This document shows positions 18,159-26,108 of a stretch of 54,535 nt of DNA, piece by piece. The DNA lies in contig CACXXO010000015.1 of the NCBI GenBank assembly GCA_902771735.1, positions 1-54,535 of the forward strand, written 5' to 3'. Positions within the stretch are counted from its first letter, which is position 1; each line of letters starts with the position of its first letter. Origin of the DNA: an uncultured Bacteroidota bacterium. Lineage in GTDB: Bacteria; Bacteroidota; Bacteroidia; Bacteroidales; P3. The translations under genes were made by a program, and so were the position numbers. Under the pieces are notes generated by a model that was given only the letters and a program-made list of their open reading frames with translations, searched no databases and was not told the DNA's origin.

Positions 18159-18845
18159 TTACTTTTTTATCACTTTGATTTCTTCAATACGGATATCCTC
18201 TATCGGACGATCAAAACGGTCGCATTTTGCGGCGGCAATCTTGTCCACAACATCCATACCCTCAATCACTTCACCAAACACAGTATAGCTACCGTCCAAG
18301 TGAGGCGTCCCTCCTTCGGTGGTGTAGACTTTACGCTGTTCGCTGGTAAAGGACAGACCCATCTGCTGCGACATACGGTCGAGGTCGCCATCCGACCACA
18401 CACGCCCCTGAACGATATAGAATTGCGACGACGACGATTCCTTGTTAGGATTCACCTCGTCGCCCTCGCGTGCAGCAGCGAGGGCACCGCGCTTGTGGAA
18501 ACGATTGGTCCGGAATTCGGCCGGAATTTTATACCCCAAATCGCCTTCCCCCAGCATCTTGCCGGGTTCGGCCTGCCTCGAATCGGGGTCTCCGCCTTGT
18601 ATCATGAACTTCTCAATGACACGGTGAAAAAGAAGACCTTCATAGGTGCCATCGGAGACCAATTTTATGAAATTGTCGCGGTGCAAAGGGGTGTCATTGT
18701 ACAATTTGAGCACTATTTTACCATAGTTGGTGGCCATCTCGACCAGGACATCTTTCTCCATCATTCCATTCTGTTTATCAGTAGATTGTGAAAACCCACA
18801 GAAAGTCGCAAACAAAAAAATTGTCAAAAAATATAATTTTTTCAT
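18159..18845 (-). CDS. Secreted cyclophilin-type peptidyl-prolyl isomerase
   Basis: 228 residues from the ATG at 18845 (a TTG one codon upstream is less likely). A signal peptide (MKKLYFLTIFLFATFCGFSQ) is followed by a complete cyclophilin domain with VEMATNYGKIVLKLYNDTPLHRDNF, LLFHRVIEKFMIQGGDP and GSYTVFGEVIEGMDVVDKIAAA, including the FHRV...QGGD catalytic block. An expansion (about 100-170) around SSSSQFYIVQGRVWSDGD is typical of longer bacterial forms. It should act on periplasmic or outer-membrane protein folding. It heads the cyclophilin-pheS-folB operon and its promoter overlaps that of the divergent lipoprotein gene. Confidence 0.93.
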   Translation of the reverse strand: MKKLYFLTIFLFATFCGFSQSTDKQNGMMEKDVLVEMATNYGKIVLKLYNDTPLHRDNFIKLVSDGTYEGLLFHRVIEKFMIQGGDPDSRQAEPGKMLGEGDLGYKIPAEFRTNRFHKRGALAAAREGDEVNPNKESSSSQFYIVQGRVWSDGDLDRMSQQMGLSFTSEQRKVYTTEGGTPHLDGSYTVFGEVIEGMDVVDKIAAAKCDRFDRPIEDIRIEEIKVIKK

Positions 18846-18866
18846 CAATCTATAGAATTATTTTAC

Positions 18867-18886
18867 TAATTTTGCATGCAAAAATA
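18867..18886. promoter_or_regulatory. Overlapping face-to-face -7 boxes
   Basis: Plus-strand TAATTTTGC (18867-18875) serves the lipoprotein gene; minus-strand TATTTTTGC (18886-18878) serves the cyclophilin operon. The two boxes are 2 bp apart and point toward each other across the GCATGC centre, so the two RNA polymerases could not bind at once. Confidence 0.6.
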
Positions 18887-18926
18887 AGAATAAAAATAGA
18901 AACAACGAGCAAAAAATCATAGTTTT

Positions 18927-19310
18927 ATGAAGAAAAAAAATCTCATCCTCTCCGTCATGCTGTTTTTCAGCATCTTACCAATGGCGCTTTTTACCGGTTG
19001 CGACAAAGATACCAACTGCTATTTGGAGGTGAAAGTGCTTAACGAAAGCACCGTCGACCCAAATTCTGGGCTCATCATCCCCGGTAATCCCATGCCGGGA
19101 ACCGAAGTGGAAGTGTTTCAGGATGGTGGCACCGTTTATGCCAAGGGCATCACCGATGGTGACGGAATATACAAGACCCACTTCAGCGCCCCTGCCATCG
19201 TGAAAATCAAAGCCCGAATCGACACCGGTCTCAGCATTCTCCACGGCGAATCGTCGGTGCGCCTCATCCAGGGCGAAACTGTCCCCGCTGTCATCAACCT
19301 CACCCGCTAA
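18927..19310 (+). CDS. Putative lipoprotein with Ig-like fold
   Basis: 127 residues with a lipoprotein signal peptide: hydrophobic 6-22 and lipobox FTGC with Cys25, followed by the acidic/polar DKDTN that could act as a surface-export signal. The mature part resembles a small carboxypeptidase-regulatory/Ig-type beta sandwich (PMPGTEVEVFQDGGTVYAKGITDGDGIYKTHF, about 57-90). No catalytic motif. It is followed 24 bp later by the DUF4301 gene on the same strand, and both may share the promoter at 18867. Function unknown. Confidence 0.75.
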   Translation: MKKKNLILSVMLFFSILPMALFTGCDKDTNCYLEVKVLNESTVDPNSGLIIPGNPMPGTEVEVFQDGGTVYAKGITDGDGIYKTHFSAPAIVKIKARIDTGLSILHGESSVRLIQGETVPAVINLTR

Positions 19311-19334
19311 CATCCCACTCAACCATCATAGAAC

Positions 19335-20861
19335 ATGATATTTAAACCCACCAAGCAGGACCTCGAACAGCTCACCCAGATGGGTCTCACCGTCGAGTCA
19401 GTGCAGCAACAGATAAACAACTTCAAGGCCGGCTTCCCCAAAAGTCACCTCGACGATGCCGCCACACCAACCAATCACGGCATCCTATGCCTGAACGAGA
19501 AAGAAATCGCCCGCTACGAAAAACAATATCGTACACTCGCACGCGGGAAGAAAATCCTCAAGTTCGTCCCCGCCTCCGGAGCTGCAACGCGCATGTTCAA
19601 AGACCTTTACAGCTTCACCGCCACCTACTTTGGCGTGGCGACAAACTTCGAGAAAGAGTTTCCCGAAGTAAAAAAATTCCTTGAGCACCTTCGCTCCTTT
19701 GCTTTCTATAACGACCTGAAGTCCTGCATGCAACGCGCCGACCTCGACATCGACGAATACATGCGTCGCGGCGACTACAGCACCGTCATCAACTTCCTCC
19801 TCAAAGAGCAGTACCTCGGCTACGGCAACCTGCCCAAGGCCCTGTTGAAATTCCACCGCTACGGCGAGGTGCAGCGCACCCCCCTCGAGGAACACATCGT
19901 TGAAGGAGCGCTCTATGCCCGCAACACCGACGGCACTGTCAACCTGCACTTTACCATCTCGCCCGAACATCGCGCCGCCTTCCGGCGCAAGATTGCCGAA
20001 GTGAAGCAATACTACGAAAGCACCTTCGGCATCAAACTGAAGATAACCTTCTCGGAACAAAAACATTACACCGACACCATAGCCGTCGACGAACAGAACA
20101 ACCCTGTGCGCGACGACAACGGACGCCTGATGTTCCGTCCCGGTGGACACGGTGCCCTGATAGAAAACCTCAACGAGCAGCGCGCCGACCTCATCTTTAT
20201 CAAGAACATCGACAACGTGGTGCCCGACTGGATGAAGCACACCACCGTGATTTACAAACAGGTACTCGCCGGAATGCTCCTTGAACTGCGAGAGAAGACC
20301 TTCGACGCCCTCCGCGCCCTCAACGGCAAGCCCGACAAGCGCACCCTCAACAAGTTCATCCGCTTCGCAAAAGAGGAGCTTAACATCATGGTACCAGAAG
20401 GTTGCGATGCCAAGACCCTGCACGACCTTCTCAACCGCCCCATGCGCATCTGTGGCATGGTGAAAAACCTCGGAGAACCCGGAGGCGGCCCCTTCTACAC
20501 TATTGATTCCAAGGGACGTAGAAGCCTTCAGGTGGTCGAATCCGCCCAAGTCAACCACAACGACCCGCAGCAGGAAAATATTTTCCAGGCCTCGACCCAT
20601 TTCAACCCCGTCGACCTCGTCTGCAGCACCAAGAACTACCGCGGCCGCTATTTCGACCTCCGTCAGTATGTCGACCCGCAGACCGGCTTCATCAGCAAGA
20701 AGACCAAAGGCGCCCTCACAGTCAAGTCGCAGGAACTCCCCGGCCTCTGGAACGGCGCCATGGCCAACTGGATCACCCTCTTTGTCGAGGTTCCCGTAGC
20801 CACCTTCAACCCTGTCAAGACCGTCAACGACCTACTTCGCAAAGAGCACCTCGAAGGCTAA
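19335..20861 (+). CDS. DUF4301 family protein
   Basis: 508 residues without a signal peptide, matching as I recall it the Bacteroidota-specific DUF4301 family in length and in the conserved segment KILKFVPASGAATRMFKDLYSF (about 73-94). Other well-kept blocks are FRPGGHGALIENLNEQRADLIFIKNIDNVVPD (about 258-290) and LGEPGGGPFYT. The GGHGALIENL and PASGAATR segments look like a nucleotide-sugar or nucleotidyl-transferase type fold, but no activity is established to my knowledge. Located 24 bp downstream of the lipoprotein gene. Confidence 0.85.
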   Translation: MIFKPTKQDLEQLTQMGLTVESVQQQINNFKAGFPKSHLDDAATPTNHGILCLNEKEIARYEKQYRTLARGKKILKFVPASGAATRMFKDLYSFTATYFGVATNFEKEFPEVKKFLEHLRSFAFYNDLKSCMQRADLDIDEYMRRGDYSTVINFLLKEQYLGYGNLPKALLKFHRYGEVQRTPLEEHIVEGALYARNTDGTVNLHFTISPEHRAAFRRKIAEVKQYYESTFGIKLKITFSEQKHYTDTIAVDEQNNPVRDDNGRLMFRPGGHGALIENLNEQRADLIFIKNIDNVVPDWMKHTTVIYKQVLAGMLLELREKTFDALRALNGKPDKRTLNKFIRFAKEELNIMVPEGCDAKTLHDLLNRPMRICGMVKNLGEPGGGPFYTIDSKGRRSLQVVESAQVNHNDPQQENIFQASTHFNPVDLVCSTKNYRGRYFDLRQYVDPQTGFISKKTKGALTVKSQELPGLWNGAMANWITLFVEVPVATFNPVKTVNDLLRKEHLEG

Positions 20862-20894
20862 TTGTTAACAACTCTTAAACAACAACGCCCTTAC

Positions 20895-20960
20895 ACCACC
20901 CTATCAACACCCACCATGGTAGGAGTTGGTTAGGAGTTGGTAAGGAGATGGTAGGTAGTT
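20895..20960. repeat. 11-nt phased element B
   Basis: Same family as element A: a CCATGG-centred imperfect dyad (20914-20919) whose right side carries GGAG boxes at 20922, 20933 and 20944 and a GGTAG at about 20954, each 11 nt apart. It lies 34 nt after the DUF4301 stop; no separate terminator was seen before it, so unlike the others it may be transcribed. Confidence 0.75.
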
Positions 20961-21137
20961 CATACCTATCAGGTACAAAGGATTATGCACTGGAAAAGGA
21001 ATCTGTTTTGGCGACAGGTGCCTTTTGGTGTTTTTCGGTCATAAAATTAACTTAACAAATGTTAATTCTTGTTCAATAAATGTACCGACACAATAAGAGA
21101 AAAGAAATTGCGTTATAATAAGAAACATTTTTGCAAA

Positions 21138-21737
21138 ATGAAGAAATCAACCATTACGATTATCGCAATTGTCGGTGTCCTGGCCGTCATCGTGCTGTGG
21201 GGCATCGGAGTGAACAACAAACTCGTCACCCAAGAGGAGAATGTCTCCAAGGCTTGGAGCAATGTGGAGAACGTATACAAGCGCCGCATGGACCTCATCC
21301 CGCAGCTGGTGAACACCGTGCAGGGAGCCGCCAACTATGAGAAGAGCGTGCTGACCGAGGTGACCAATGCCCGCGCCGGCGTGCAGCAGACCCAGGTGGA
21401 CCCCTCGCAACTCAGCGAGCAGCAAATCGCTGCCTACCAGAAGGCACAGGACAACCTCACCAAGGCTTTGGCCAACACCATCAAAGTGACCGTGGAGCGC
21501 TATCCCGAACTCACTGCCACCCAGGGATTCCGCGACCTGCAGACGCAACTTGAGGGCACTGAGAACCGCATCGCCGTGGAGCGCGGCAAGTTCAACGAAG
21601 CCGTGCAGGCCTACAACACCAAGCTGCGCCGCTTCCCCACCAGCCTCATCGCCGGCATGCTGGGATTCGAGAAGAAGGGCTACTTCACCGCCCCCGAAGA
21701 GGCCGCAGAGCCTGTGAACGTGGAGTTCAATTTCTAA
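21138..21737 (+). CDS. lemA: LemA family protein
   Basis: 199 residues from the ATG at 21138; the frame is open further upstream but the protein proper begins MKKSTITIIAIVGVLAVIVLWGIG, a single N-terminal membrane helix. The LemA core follows: LVTQEENVSKAWSNVENVYKRRMDLIPQLVNTV (about 27-60) and the conserved FNEAVQAYNTKLRRFPTSLIAGMLGF close to the C-terminus. Proteins of this family are membrane-anchored helical bundles of uncertain role. It is followed by a TPM-domain gene, a pairing that recurs in many bacteria, so a joint envelope function is likely. A small dyad (21045-21051 / 21061-21067) lies in the upstream region. Confidence 0.93.
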   Translation: MKKSTITIIAIVGVLAVIVLWGIGVNNKLVTQEENVSKAWSNVENVYKRRMDLIPQLVNTVQGAANYEKSVLTEVTNARAGVQQTQVDPSQLSEQQIAAYQKAQDNLTKALANTIKVTVERYPELTATQGFRDLQTQLEGTENRIAVERGKFNEAVQAYNTKLRRFPTSLIAGMLGFEKKGYFTAPEEAAEPVNVEFNF

Positions 21738-21850
21738 ATTGAAAAGTTGAAAATTGAAAATTGATAATTAAGATTATGATACATCGTCTTTTGCGACTTG
21801 TCCTCTGCGCAAGCATAATTCTCAATTCTCAATTCTCAGTTCTCAATTCC
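21737..21850. repeat. AATTGAAA/AATTCTC heptad repeats around TPM gene start
   Basis: Left block 21737-21770 repeats AATTGAAA-type heptads before the start codon; right block 21817-21850 repeats ATTCTCA heptads inside the coding sequence, and the two are roughly inverted copies. A related AT-rich block lies at 22607-22700 after the gene. Confidence 0.7.
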
Positions 21851-22600
21851 GTTCAGGCGCAGACGGGATGGCTGCCGGAGAAGACCAACCGGCTGGTGAA
21901 CGACTACTCGGGCATCCTGTCGGAGGCTCAGCGCAACACACTGGAGCAAAGGCTTGTAGCCTTCAACGATTCAACATCGAACCAGATTCTCGTCGTCATC
22001 ACCCCCACCCTCGGAGGTGACGAAGAGAACCATGTGGCGCAGCAGATTGGCCAGACATGGGGAGTAGGCCAGAAGGCGTTCGACAACGGCTTGGTCATCC
22101 TCCTAAAAAGTAAGACAAGCGAAGAGAATTTCGGTGCCGTGGCCATTGCCACAGGCTATGGGCTCGAAGGGGTCCTCCCCGACATAGCCTGCAAGCATAT
22201 CATTGACAACGAGATGATTCCCGAACTCAGGGAAGGCAATTACTACGAGGCCGTTGTGGCGGCTCTCGACATCATCGAGCCCTTGGTGAGGGGTGAATAC
22301 TCCTACGCCGAATATCGCGCCAAAGAGCGCCGCAGCGCCCTCATAGGCCTCGGCATTTTAGTCGGCTTCATAGCCTTGGTAAGCGGCCTGCTGTTCTATT
22401 ATGCCAAGAAACATCCCGACCAATGGAAAGGCGGCGGCAACAGCGGCAGCGGGACTGGCGGAGGAGTGTTCTTCGGAGGCTTCCCCACCGGTTTCGGCGG
22501 TGGCCGCAGCAGCGGTTGGGGCGGCGGCTTCGGCGGAGGCGGCTTCGGCGGCTTCGGAGGAGGCAGTTTCGGAGGAGGAGGAGCCTCGGGAAGGTTCTGA
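21776..22600 (+). CDS. TPM-domain (YgcG-type) membrane protein
   Basis: 274 residues from the ATG at 21776. A signal peptide (MIHRLLRLVLCASIIL...) ends near VQAQ; its last third is encoded by a heptad DNA repeat. The TPM domain (about 30-175) includes WLPEKTNRLVNDYSGILSEAQRNTLEQ and AIATGYGLEGVLPD. A membrane helix (about 190-212, LIGLGILVGFIALVSGLLFYYA) precedes a Gly-rich tail (about 220-274) built of GGG/GFGG runs. TPM domains face the periplasm; some have been reported as acid phosphatases. Pairs with lemA just upstream. Confidence 0.9.
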   Translation: MIHRLLRLVLCASIILNSQFSVLNSVQAQTGWLPEKTNRLVNDYSGILSEAQRNTLEQRLVAFNDSTSNQILVVITPTLGGDEENHVAQQIGQTWGVGQKAFDNGLVILLKSKTSEENFGAVAIATGYGLEGVLPDIACKHIIDNEMIPELREGNYYEAVVAALDIIEPLVRGEYSYAEYRAKERRSALIGLGILVGFIALVSGLLFYYAKKHPDQWKGGGNSGSGTGGGVFFGGFPTGFGGGRSSGWGGGFGGGGFGGFGGGSFGGGGASGRF

Positions 22601-22703
22601 GAACCAAGAATTAAAAATCATGAATCAAGAATGAGGGCATTCGCTGCAATTAAAAAATATTGTTAATTTTTCAATTTTCGATTACCAATTTTCAATTTTT
22701 TCG

Positions 22704-22712
22704 TATCTTTGC
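22704..22712 (+). promoter_or_regulatory. -7 box for the 45-residue protein gene
   Basis: TATCTTTGC, perfect TAnnTTTG match, 74 nt before the ATG at 22787. The -33 region is AT-rich without a clear TTTG. Confidence 0.6.
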
Positions 22713-22786
22713 AGCACGTTTGTTTTGGGGGAAAACTCAATTACAAACTGACAATCAAGTATATAAACAAATAAAAATTATACACC

Positions 22787-22924
22787 ATGGGTATCAATGC
22801 TAACAAAAAAGTGAAGAGAAGAAAAGTCCGCATCAACGGCAACAAGAACTCCACCAACAACTGGGGTATCACCGCCGCTGGCTGGAATGCTGTGCACAAA
22901 GCCATCATCAACGCCGAAGACTAA
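22787..22924 (+). CDS. Small basic protein, 45 residues
   Basis: ATG at 22787, TAA at 22922-22924. The N-terminal third is strongly basic (NKKVKRRKVRINGNK, residues 6-20), followed by NSTNNWGITAAGWNAVHKA and an acidic AED end. It is a monocistronic unit with its own -7 box at 22704 and a strong terminator at 22951, and its codons look like those of a well expressed gene. The composition suggests nucleic-acid or ribosome binding, but it does not match any ribosomal protein I know. Easily missed because of its length. Real gene status rests on the promoter-ORF-terminator unit; function is unknown. Confidence 0.65.
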   Translation: MGINANKKVKRRKVRINGNKNSTNNWGITAAGWNAVHKAIINAED

Positions 22925-22950
22925 TTCTTTCACACCAGAATCAATGAGAA

Positions 22951-22974
22951 GAGCCCGATGAATCGGGCTTTTTT
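22951..22974 (+). terminator. Rho-independent terminator
   Basis: Stem 22952-22958 / 22963-22969 (AGCCCGA with TCGGGCT, 4-nt loop) followed by TTTTT. It ends the 45-residue gene unit and stands only a few nt before the Nudix start codon. Confidence 0.9.
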
Positions 22975-22981
22975 AGTATTT

Positions 22982-23455
22982 ATGAAACAGACGACCCTTT
23001 GCTATATTGACAACGGTGACAGCTACCTGATGCTGCACCGCGTGAAGAAGGAGAACGACGCCAGCCACGGCAAGTGGATAGGCGTGGGCGGCAAGTGCGA
23101 TGCCGACGAGAGCCCCGACGAGTGCATGCTGCGCGAAGTGAAAGAGGAGACTGGCTTGGAAATCACCCAGTGGCACTATCGCGGCATCGTCACCTTCATC
23201 TCCGACACCTGGCCCAACGAGTACATGCACCTCTTCACCGCCACTGCCTGGCGCGGCGAGCCCGACATGAGCATCGACGCCGAAGGCGAGCTGGCATGGA
23301 TACGCAAGGCCGACCTGATGGGGCTGAACCTTTGGGAGGGCGACAAGATATTCCTGCGCCTGCTGTTGGATGAGCAACAGCCGTTCTTCTCCCTCAAGCT
23401 CGTCTACGAGCAGGATGAAATGATAAGCGCCACCCTCAATGGAAAGACATTATAA
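22982..23455 (+). CDS. Nudix hydrolase (8-oxo-dGTP diphosphatase-like)
   Basis: 157 residues from the ATG at 22982; an in-frame ATG at 22958 lies inside the terminator hairpin and is unlikely. The Nudix box is complete: GKCDADESPDECMLREVKEETGLEI (about residues 40-64, written here only as its pattern GX5EX7REX2EEXG). The start MKQTTLCYIDNGDSYLMLHR is typical of MutT-like 8-oxo-(d)GTP diphosphatases that sanitise the nucleotide pool, but the substrate is not proved by sequence. The start lies just 8 nt after the T-run of the upstream terminator, so it probably has a promoter overlapping the preceding gene or depends on read-through. Confidence 0.88.
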   Translation: MKQTTLCYIDNGDSYLMLHRVKKENDASHGKWIGVGGKCDADESPDECMLREVKEETGLEITQWHYRGIVTFISDTWPNEYMHLFTATAWRGEPDMSIDAEGELAWIRKADLMGLNLWEGDKIFLRLLLDEQQPFFSLKLVYEQDEMISATLNGKTL

Positions 23456-23518
23456 TCAAATAATATTCTAAACATACACTTATTCTGCTGGCATCGGCAA
23501 AATTTTTTCTGCCCCTGG

Positions 23519-25303
23519 TCAATAGCCGACAATAGTGAAGCGGTTCCAGACGGGGTCGCTGCGATAGGCGTTGACGGAGGCCTTGGGGACGCGGAGTCGC
23601 ACGCCGTCGGGCATGCCGTCGAAGGAGGTTACCACCACTTGGGGCGGTAGGGAGGCTTGGACGGTGACTTCCTCGAGCTCATAGCAGTCGGCGAAGGCAT
23701 AGGTACCCACGAAGCTGACAGCAGGACCGAGTGCGATGCGGCGCACGTGGTTGTTGTAGGCGAAGGCATAGGTGCCGACGACCTGCAGAGAGTCGGGGAG
23801 CACGATCTCGCGCAGGTCGCACTCGTAGAAGGCAGCGTGCTCGATGACACGCAGCGACGAGGGCCAGCGCACAGCGGAAAGGCTGCTATCCATAGCAAAG
23901 GCATCGCGGCCGATGGTGACAACGCCGTCGGCGAAGTACACAGACTCCAGCACGCGGATATTGTTGAACGTCCTCGTTGCTGCCACCGAGACGCCGGGGC
24001 CGATGACGACCTTACGTAAGGAGAGGCAGCGATAGAAGCATTGCTTAGCCTCATTTGAGACGTTGCAGCTGTCGGCCAGCCAACGTACGGCGGGGATGCC
24101 GCTGCAGTCGGTGAAGGCGTCGTCGCCAATCAGACGCAGCGAGCTTGGGATGACGAGGGTATCCTTCATGGCCGGGCAGCCGGCGAAGGCGCCGGCGCCG
24201 ATGCGCAGCAGTCCTTCGGGGAGGGTCACGCCGGTGATGAAGCTCTGGTTATGGAAAGAGTGCTCGCCGATTGAGACGAGGTCATAATCCAAACCCAGAT
24301 GGCGTATGGTGGGCGGAATGTCGAGGTGGCCCTGCAGCCTCTCGAGGTCGCCCGGCCACTCCTGATCATCGGTGCCAGCATATACCAAAGCCACCTGCCG
24401 ATGCGGCACATGCTGCAGAACACGATAGTAGACCGTCTGGCCGGAGGGCAGGACGAGGCTGTGGACGATGGGCAGCGGGAAGAGCACGGGGTAGACCGCC
24501 GCTGCCAGCAACAGGAGCACCAGTAGCGATATCCACCATCGCGGGTGCATCATACGGCGCAACGCGGCCACCGACTGGGGCCGCTTTTGCGGGTCCTCGC
24601 GCATGGCGCAACGCGCCGCATGGCGGTAGCGGCGGCCCATGAGGGACTTCAGGATGCATCCCAGGGCGTAGATGTCGGCGCGGTGGTCGGCTGTGGTGCC
24701 GGCCTTCTGTTCGGGAGCGGCGAAGCCGTCGCTGCCGGCGCTGTGCTTGAAGGCGGCGTACTGGGGGCCGTCGCTGAGGCCGAAATCGATGAGTTTCAGG
24801 CGGCCGTCGTGGGCGATGATGATATTGGAAGGCTTGATGTCGTGATGGTAGATGCCGTGGTGGTGGAGATAATCGACGGCATCGAGCAACTGGGAGAACA
24901 TCGCGCGGACGTCGGCGGCAGACTTACCCTGCCTCCATTGGTCGAGGGTTTGGCCCTCCACCCACTCCATCACGATACATCGGCCCACCACGTTGTCGTC
25001 CTCGAGGCTTTCCACGCGGACGATGGCGGGATGGTCGAGAGAGACCCCCACGCTGTATTCCTTGTAGAGCCACTCGTCGTAGAGGGGGTTGGAGCGCAGC
25101 TCGTCGCGTATGCCCTTGAGCACATACCAGCGGCCGTAGCGGCGGGCGCGGAAGAGCACGTGCGTGGAGCCGCGGGCGATTTCCTCATAGTTGGAGAAGA
25201 AAGGCTCGGTGATGCCGCTGCCGCCGGAGACGAGACCCGACGGGCCATCGACGAGCGACGAGGGGTGATTGGCAGTATTGGCAGTATTTGAGTTGATATT
25301 CAT
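23519..25303 (-). CDS. Ser/Thr kinase fused to leucine-rich repeats across the membrane
   Basis: 594 residues from the ATG at 25303. An eukaryotic-type kinase domain (about 38-255) with Lys63 (VLKG), catalytic loop HHDIKPSN (Asp155, Asn160; HHD instead of HRD) and DFG at 173-175; then a membrane helix (about 256-276) and an external region with BspA-like LRR_5 repeats (about 320-590, e.g. IPSSLRLIGDDAFTDCSGI, LPDSLQVVGTYAFAYNN). It looks like a sensor with an outside recognition domain. A GTG start at 25339 would add 12 residues with a CPCPKC motif, but would leave almost no leader after the -7 box at 25351; I prefer the ATG. It is convergent with Nudix and divergent from the putative regulator. 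Confidence 0.88.
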   Translation of the reverse strand: MNINSNTANTANHPSSLVDGPSGLVSGGSGITEPFFSNYEEIARGSTHVLFRARRYGRWYVLKGIRDELRSNPLYDEWLYKEYSVGVSLDHPAIVRVESLEDDNVVGRCIVMEWVEGQTLDQWRQGKSAADVRAMFSQLLDAVDYLHHHGIYHHDIKPSNIIIAHDGRLKLIDFGLSDGPQYAAFKHSAGSDGFAAPEQKAGTTADHRADIYALGCILKSLMGRRYRHAARCAMREDPQKRPQSVAALRRMMHPRWWISLLVLLLLAAAVYPVLFPLPIVHSLVLPSGQTVYYRVLQHVPHRQVALVYAGTDDQEWPGDLERLQGHLDIPPTIRHLGLDYDLVSIGEHSFHNQSFITGVTLPEGLLRIGAGAFAGCPAMKDTLVIPSSLRLIGDDAFTDCSGIPAVRWLADSCNVSNEAKQCFYRCLSLRKVVIGPGVSVAATRTFNNIRVLESVYFADGVVTIGRDAFAMDSSLSAVRWPSSLRVIEHAAFYECDLREIVLPDSLQVVGTYAFAYNNHVRRIALGPAVSFVGTYAFADCYELEEVTVQASLPPQVVVTSFDGMPDGVRLRVPKASVNAYRSDPVWNRFTIVGY

Positions 25304-25350
25304 TGCACTACACTTCGGACAAGGGCATTGTGAGGTCACTTATTGAGGAT

Positions 25351-25359
25351 GCAAAGATA
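25351..25359 (-). promoter_or_regulatory. -7 box of the kinase gene
   Basis: Reverse complement reads TATCTTTGC. A TTG at 25379-25377 lies 17 nt upstream. It is 35 bp from the shared 16-bp site at 25394. Confidence 0.55.
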
Positions 25360-25393
25360 CGAAAAAAAAGCAAGAGCAAGGGTAAAAAACAAT

Positions 25394-25409
25394 ACGGACC
25401 AAAACGGAT
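25394..25409 (+). promoter_or_regulatory. Shared 16-bp direct-repeat site, copy 1
   Basis: ACGGACCAAAACGGAT, containing ACGGA twice with starts 10 bp apart. It ends 1 bp before the -33 TTG of the promoter that drives the 25454 gene. The identical 16 bp stand at the same place upstream of the radical SAM gene (26163-26178). Probable transcription-factor site. Confidence 0.7.
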
Positions 25410-25410
25410 A

Positions 25411-25442
25411 TTGCACGATTGAAGAAAAAAGTGTAATTTTGC
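25411..25442 (+). promoter_or_regulatory. Promoter of the putative regulator gene
   Basis: -33 TTG (25411-25413), 20-nt spacer, -7 TAATTTTG (25434-25441). Leader of only about 5-10 nt before the ATG at 25454. Confidence 0.7.
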
Positions 25443-25453
25443 AGCCGAAAAAT

Positions 25454-26035
25454 ATGGACAACAACGACACTCATCTGGACACCCTGCGCCGCCTTGTCTG
25501 CGAGGCGGCGGGTTGCGAAGCGCGCACGCCTGGCGACTTCTATACCCTGACGGCATTCGTAGAAGGGCGCACACGCGAGCCGATTGGACTCACTACGGTG
25601 AAGCGCTTTTGGCAGTATGGCGGCATGAGCTCCGTCCCGCGCCGGGGGACGCTGAACCTGCTGGCGCGTTCGATAGGTTACCGCAACTATGACGACTTCT
25701 GCGAGCACCACGGCGACAACACGCCTTCGAGCGACCCCGTTCTTGGGCAGGGCGTCAAAGTGGCCGACCTGCTGCCGGGCGAGTACCTGCAGCTTCGTTG
25801 GAACCCCGGACGCGAGGTGGTGGTGGAATATCTGGGCAACAGCACCTTCAGGGTCGTTATGAGTGAGGGCAGCAAGCTACAAGCCGACGATACCTTCCAG
25901 GCGGCATTCTTCGCCCTGGGGCACCCTGCGATGCTGGCCAACGTGATCCATGGAGATTCCAGCTGGCCGCTGTACGAGATAGGGCAGCTGGGAGGGCTGA
26001 CCATGGTGCGCCAGTTGCCGTCTCAAGGTGAGTGA
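25454..26035 (+). CDS. Putative DNA-binding regulator, Bacteroidota-type
   Basis: 193 residues from the ATG at 25454. The N-terminal part (about 5-85) has a helical pattern GLTTVKRFWQYG...PRRGTLNLLARSIGYRNYDDF that recurs, as I recall, at the start of many uncharacterised Bacteroidota proteins and looks like a helix-turn-helix unit (TLNLLARSIGYRNY as recognition part). The C-terminal part (about 98-190) is a beta-rich domain with VADLLPGEYLQLRWNPGREVVVEYLGNSTFRVV. No Pfam name is known to me. Its promoter carries the 16-bp site also present at the radical SAM gene, which suggests it regulates itself and that gene. It has its own terminator at 26109. Confidence 0.75.
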   Translation: MDNNDTHLDTLRRLVCEAAGCEARTPGDFYTLTAFVEGRTREPIGLTTVKRFWQYGGMSSVPRRGTLNLLARSIGYRNYDDFCEHHGDNTPSSDPVLGQGVKVADLLPGEYLQLRWNPGREVVVEYLGNSTFRVVMSEGSKLQADDTFQAAFFALGHPAMLANVIHGDSSWPLYEIGQLGGLTMVRQLPSQGE

Positions 26036-26108
26036 TTATCTCGCACAAAAAGGCATAGGCTGACTCCAAAAATATGTAAACGGCGACCTTTCTGACACAT
26101 ATCCATTG

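Noticed and set aside
25304-25339. GTG start adding a CPCPKC zinc-ribbon-like N-terminus to the kinase
   Set aside because: Not excluded, but the -7 box at 25351-25359 would leave a leader of only about 6 nt; the ATG at 25303 is favoured.
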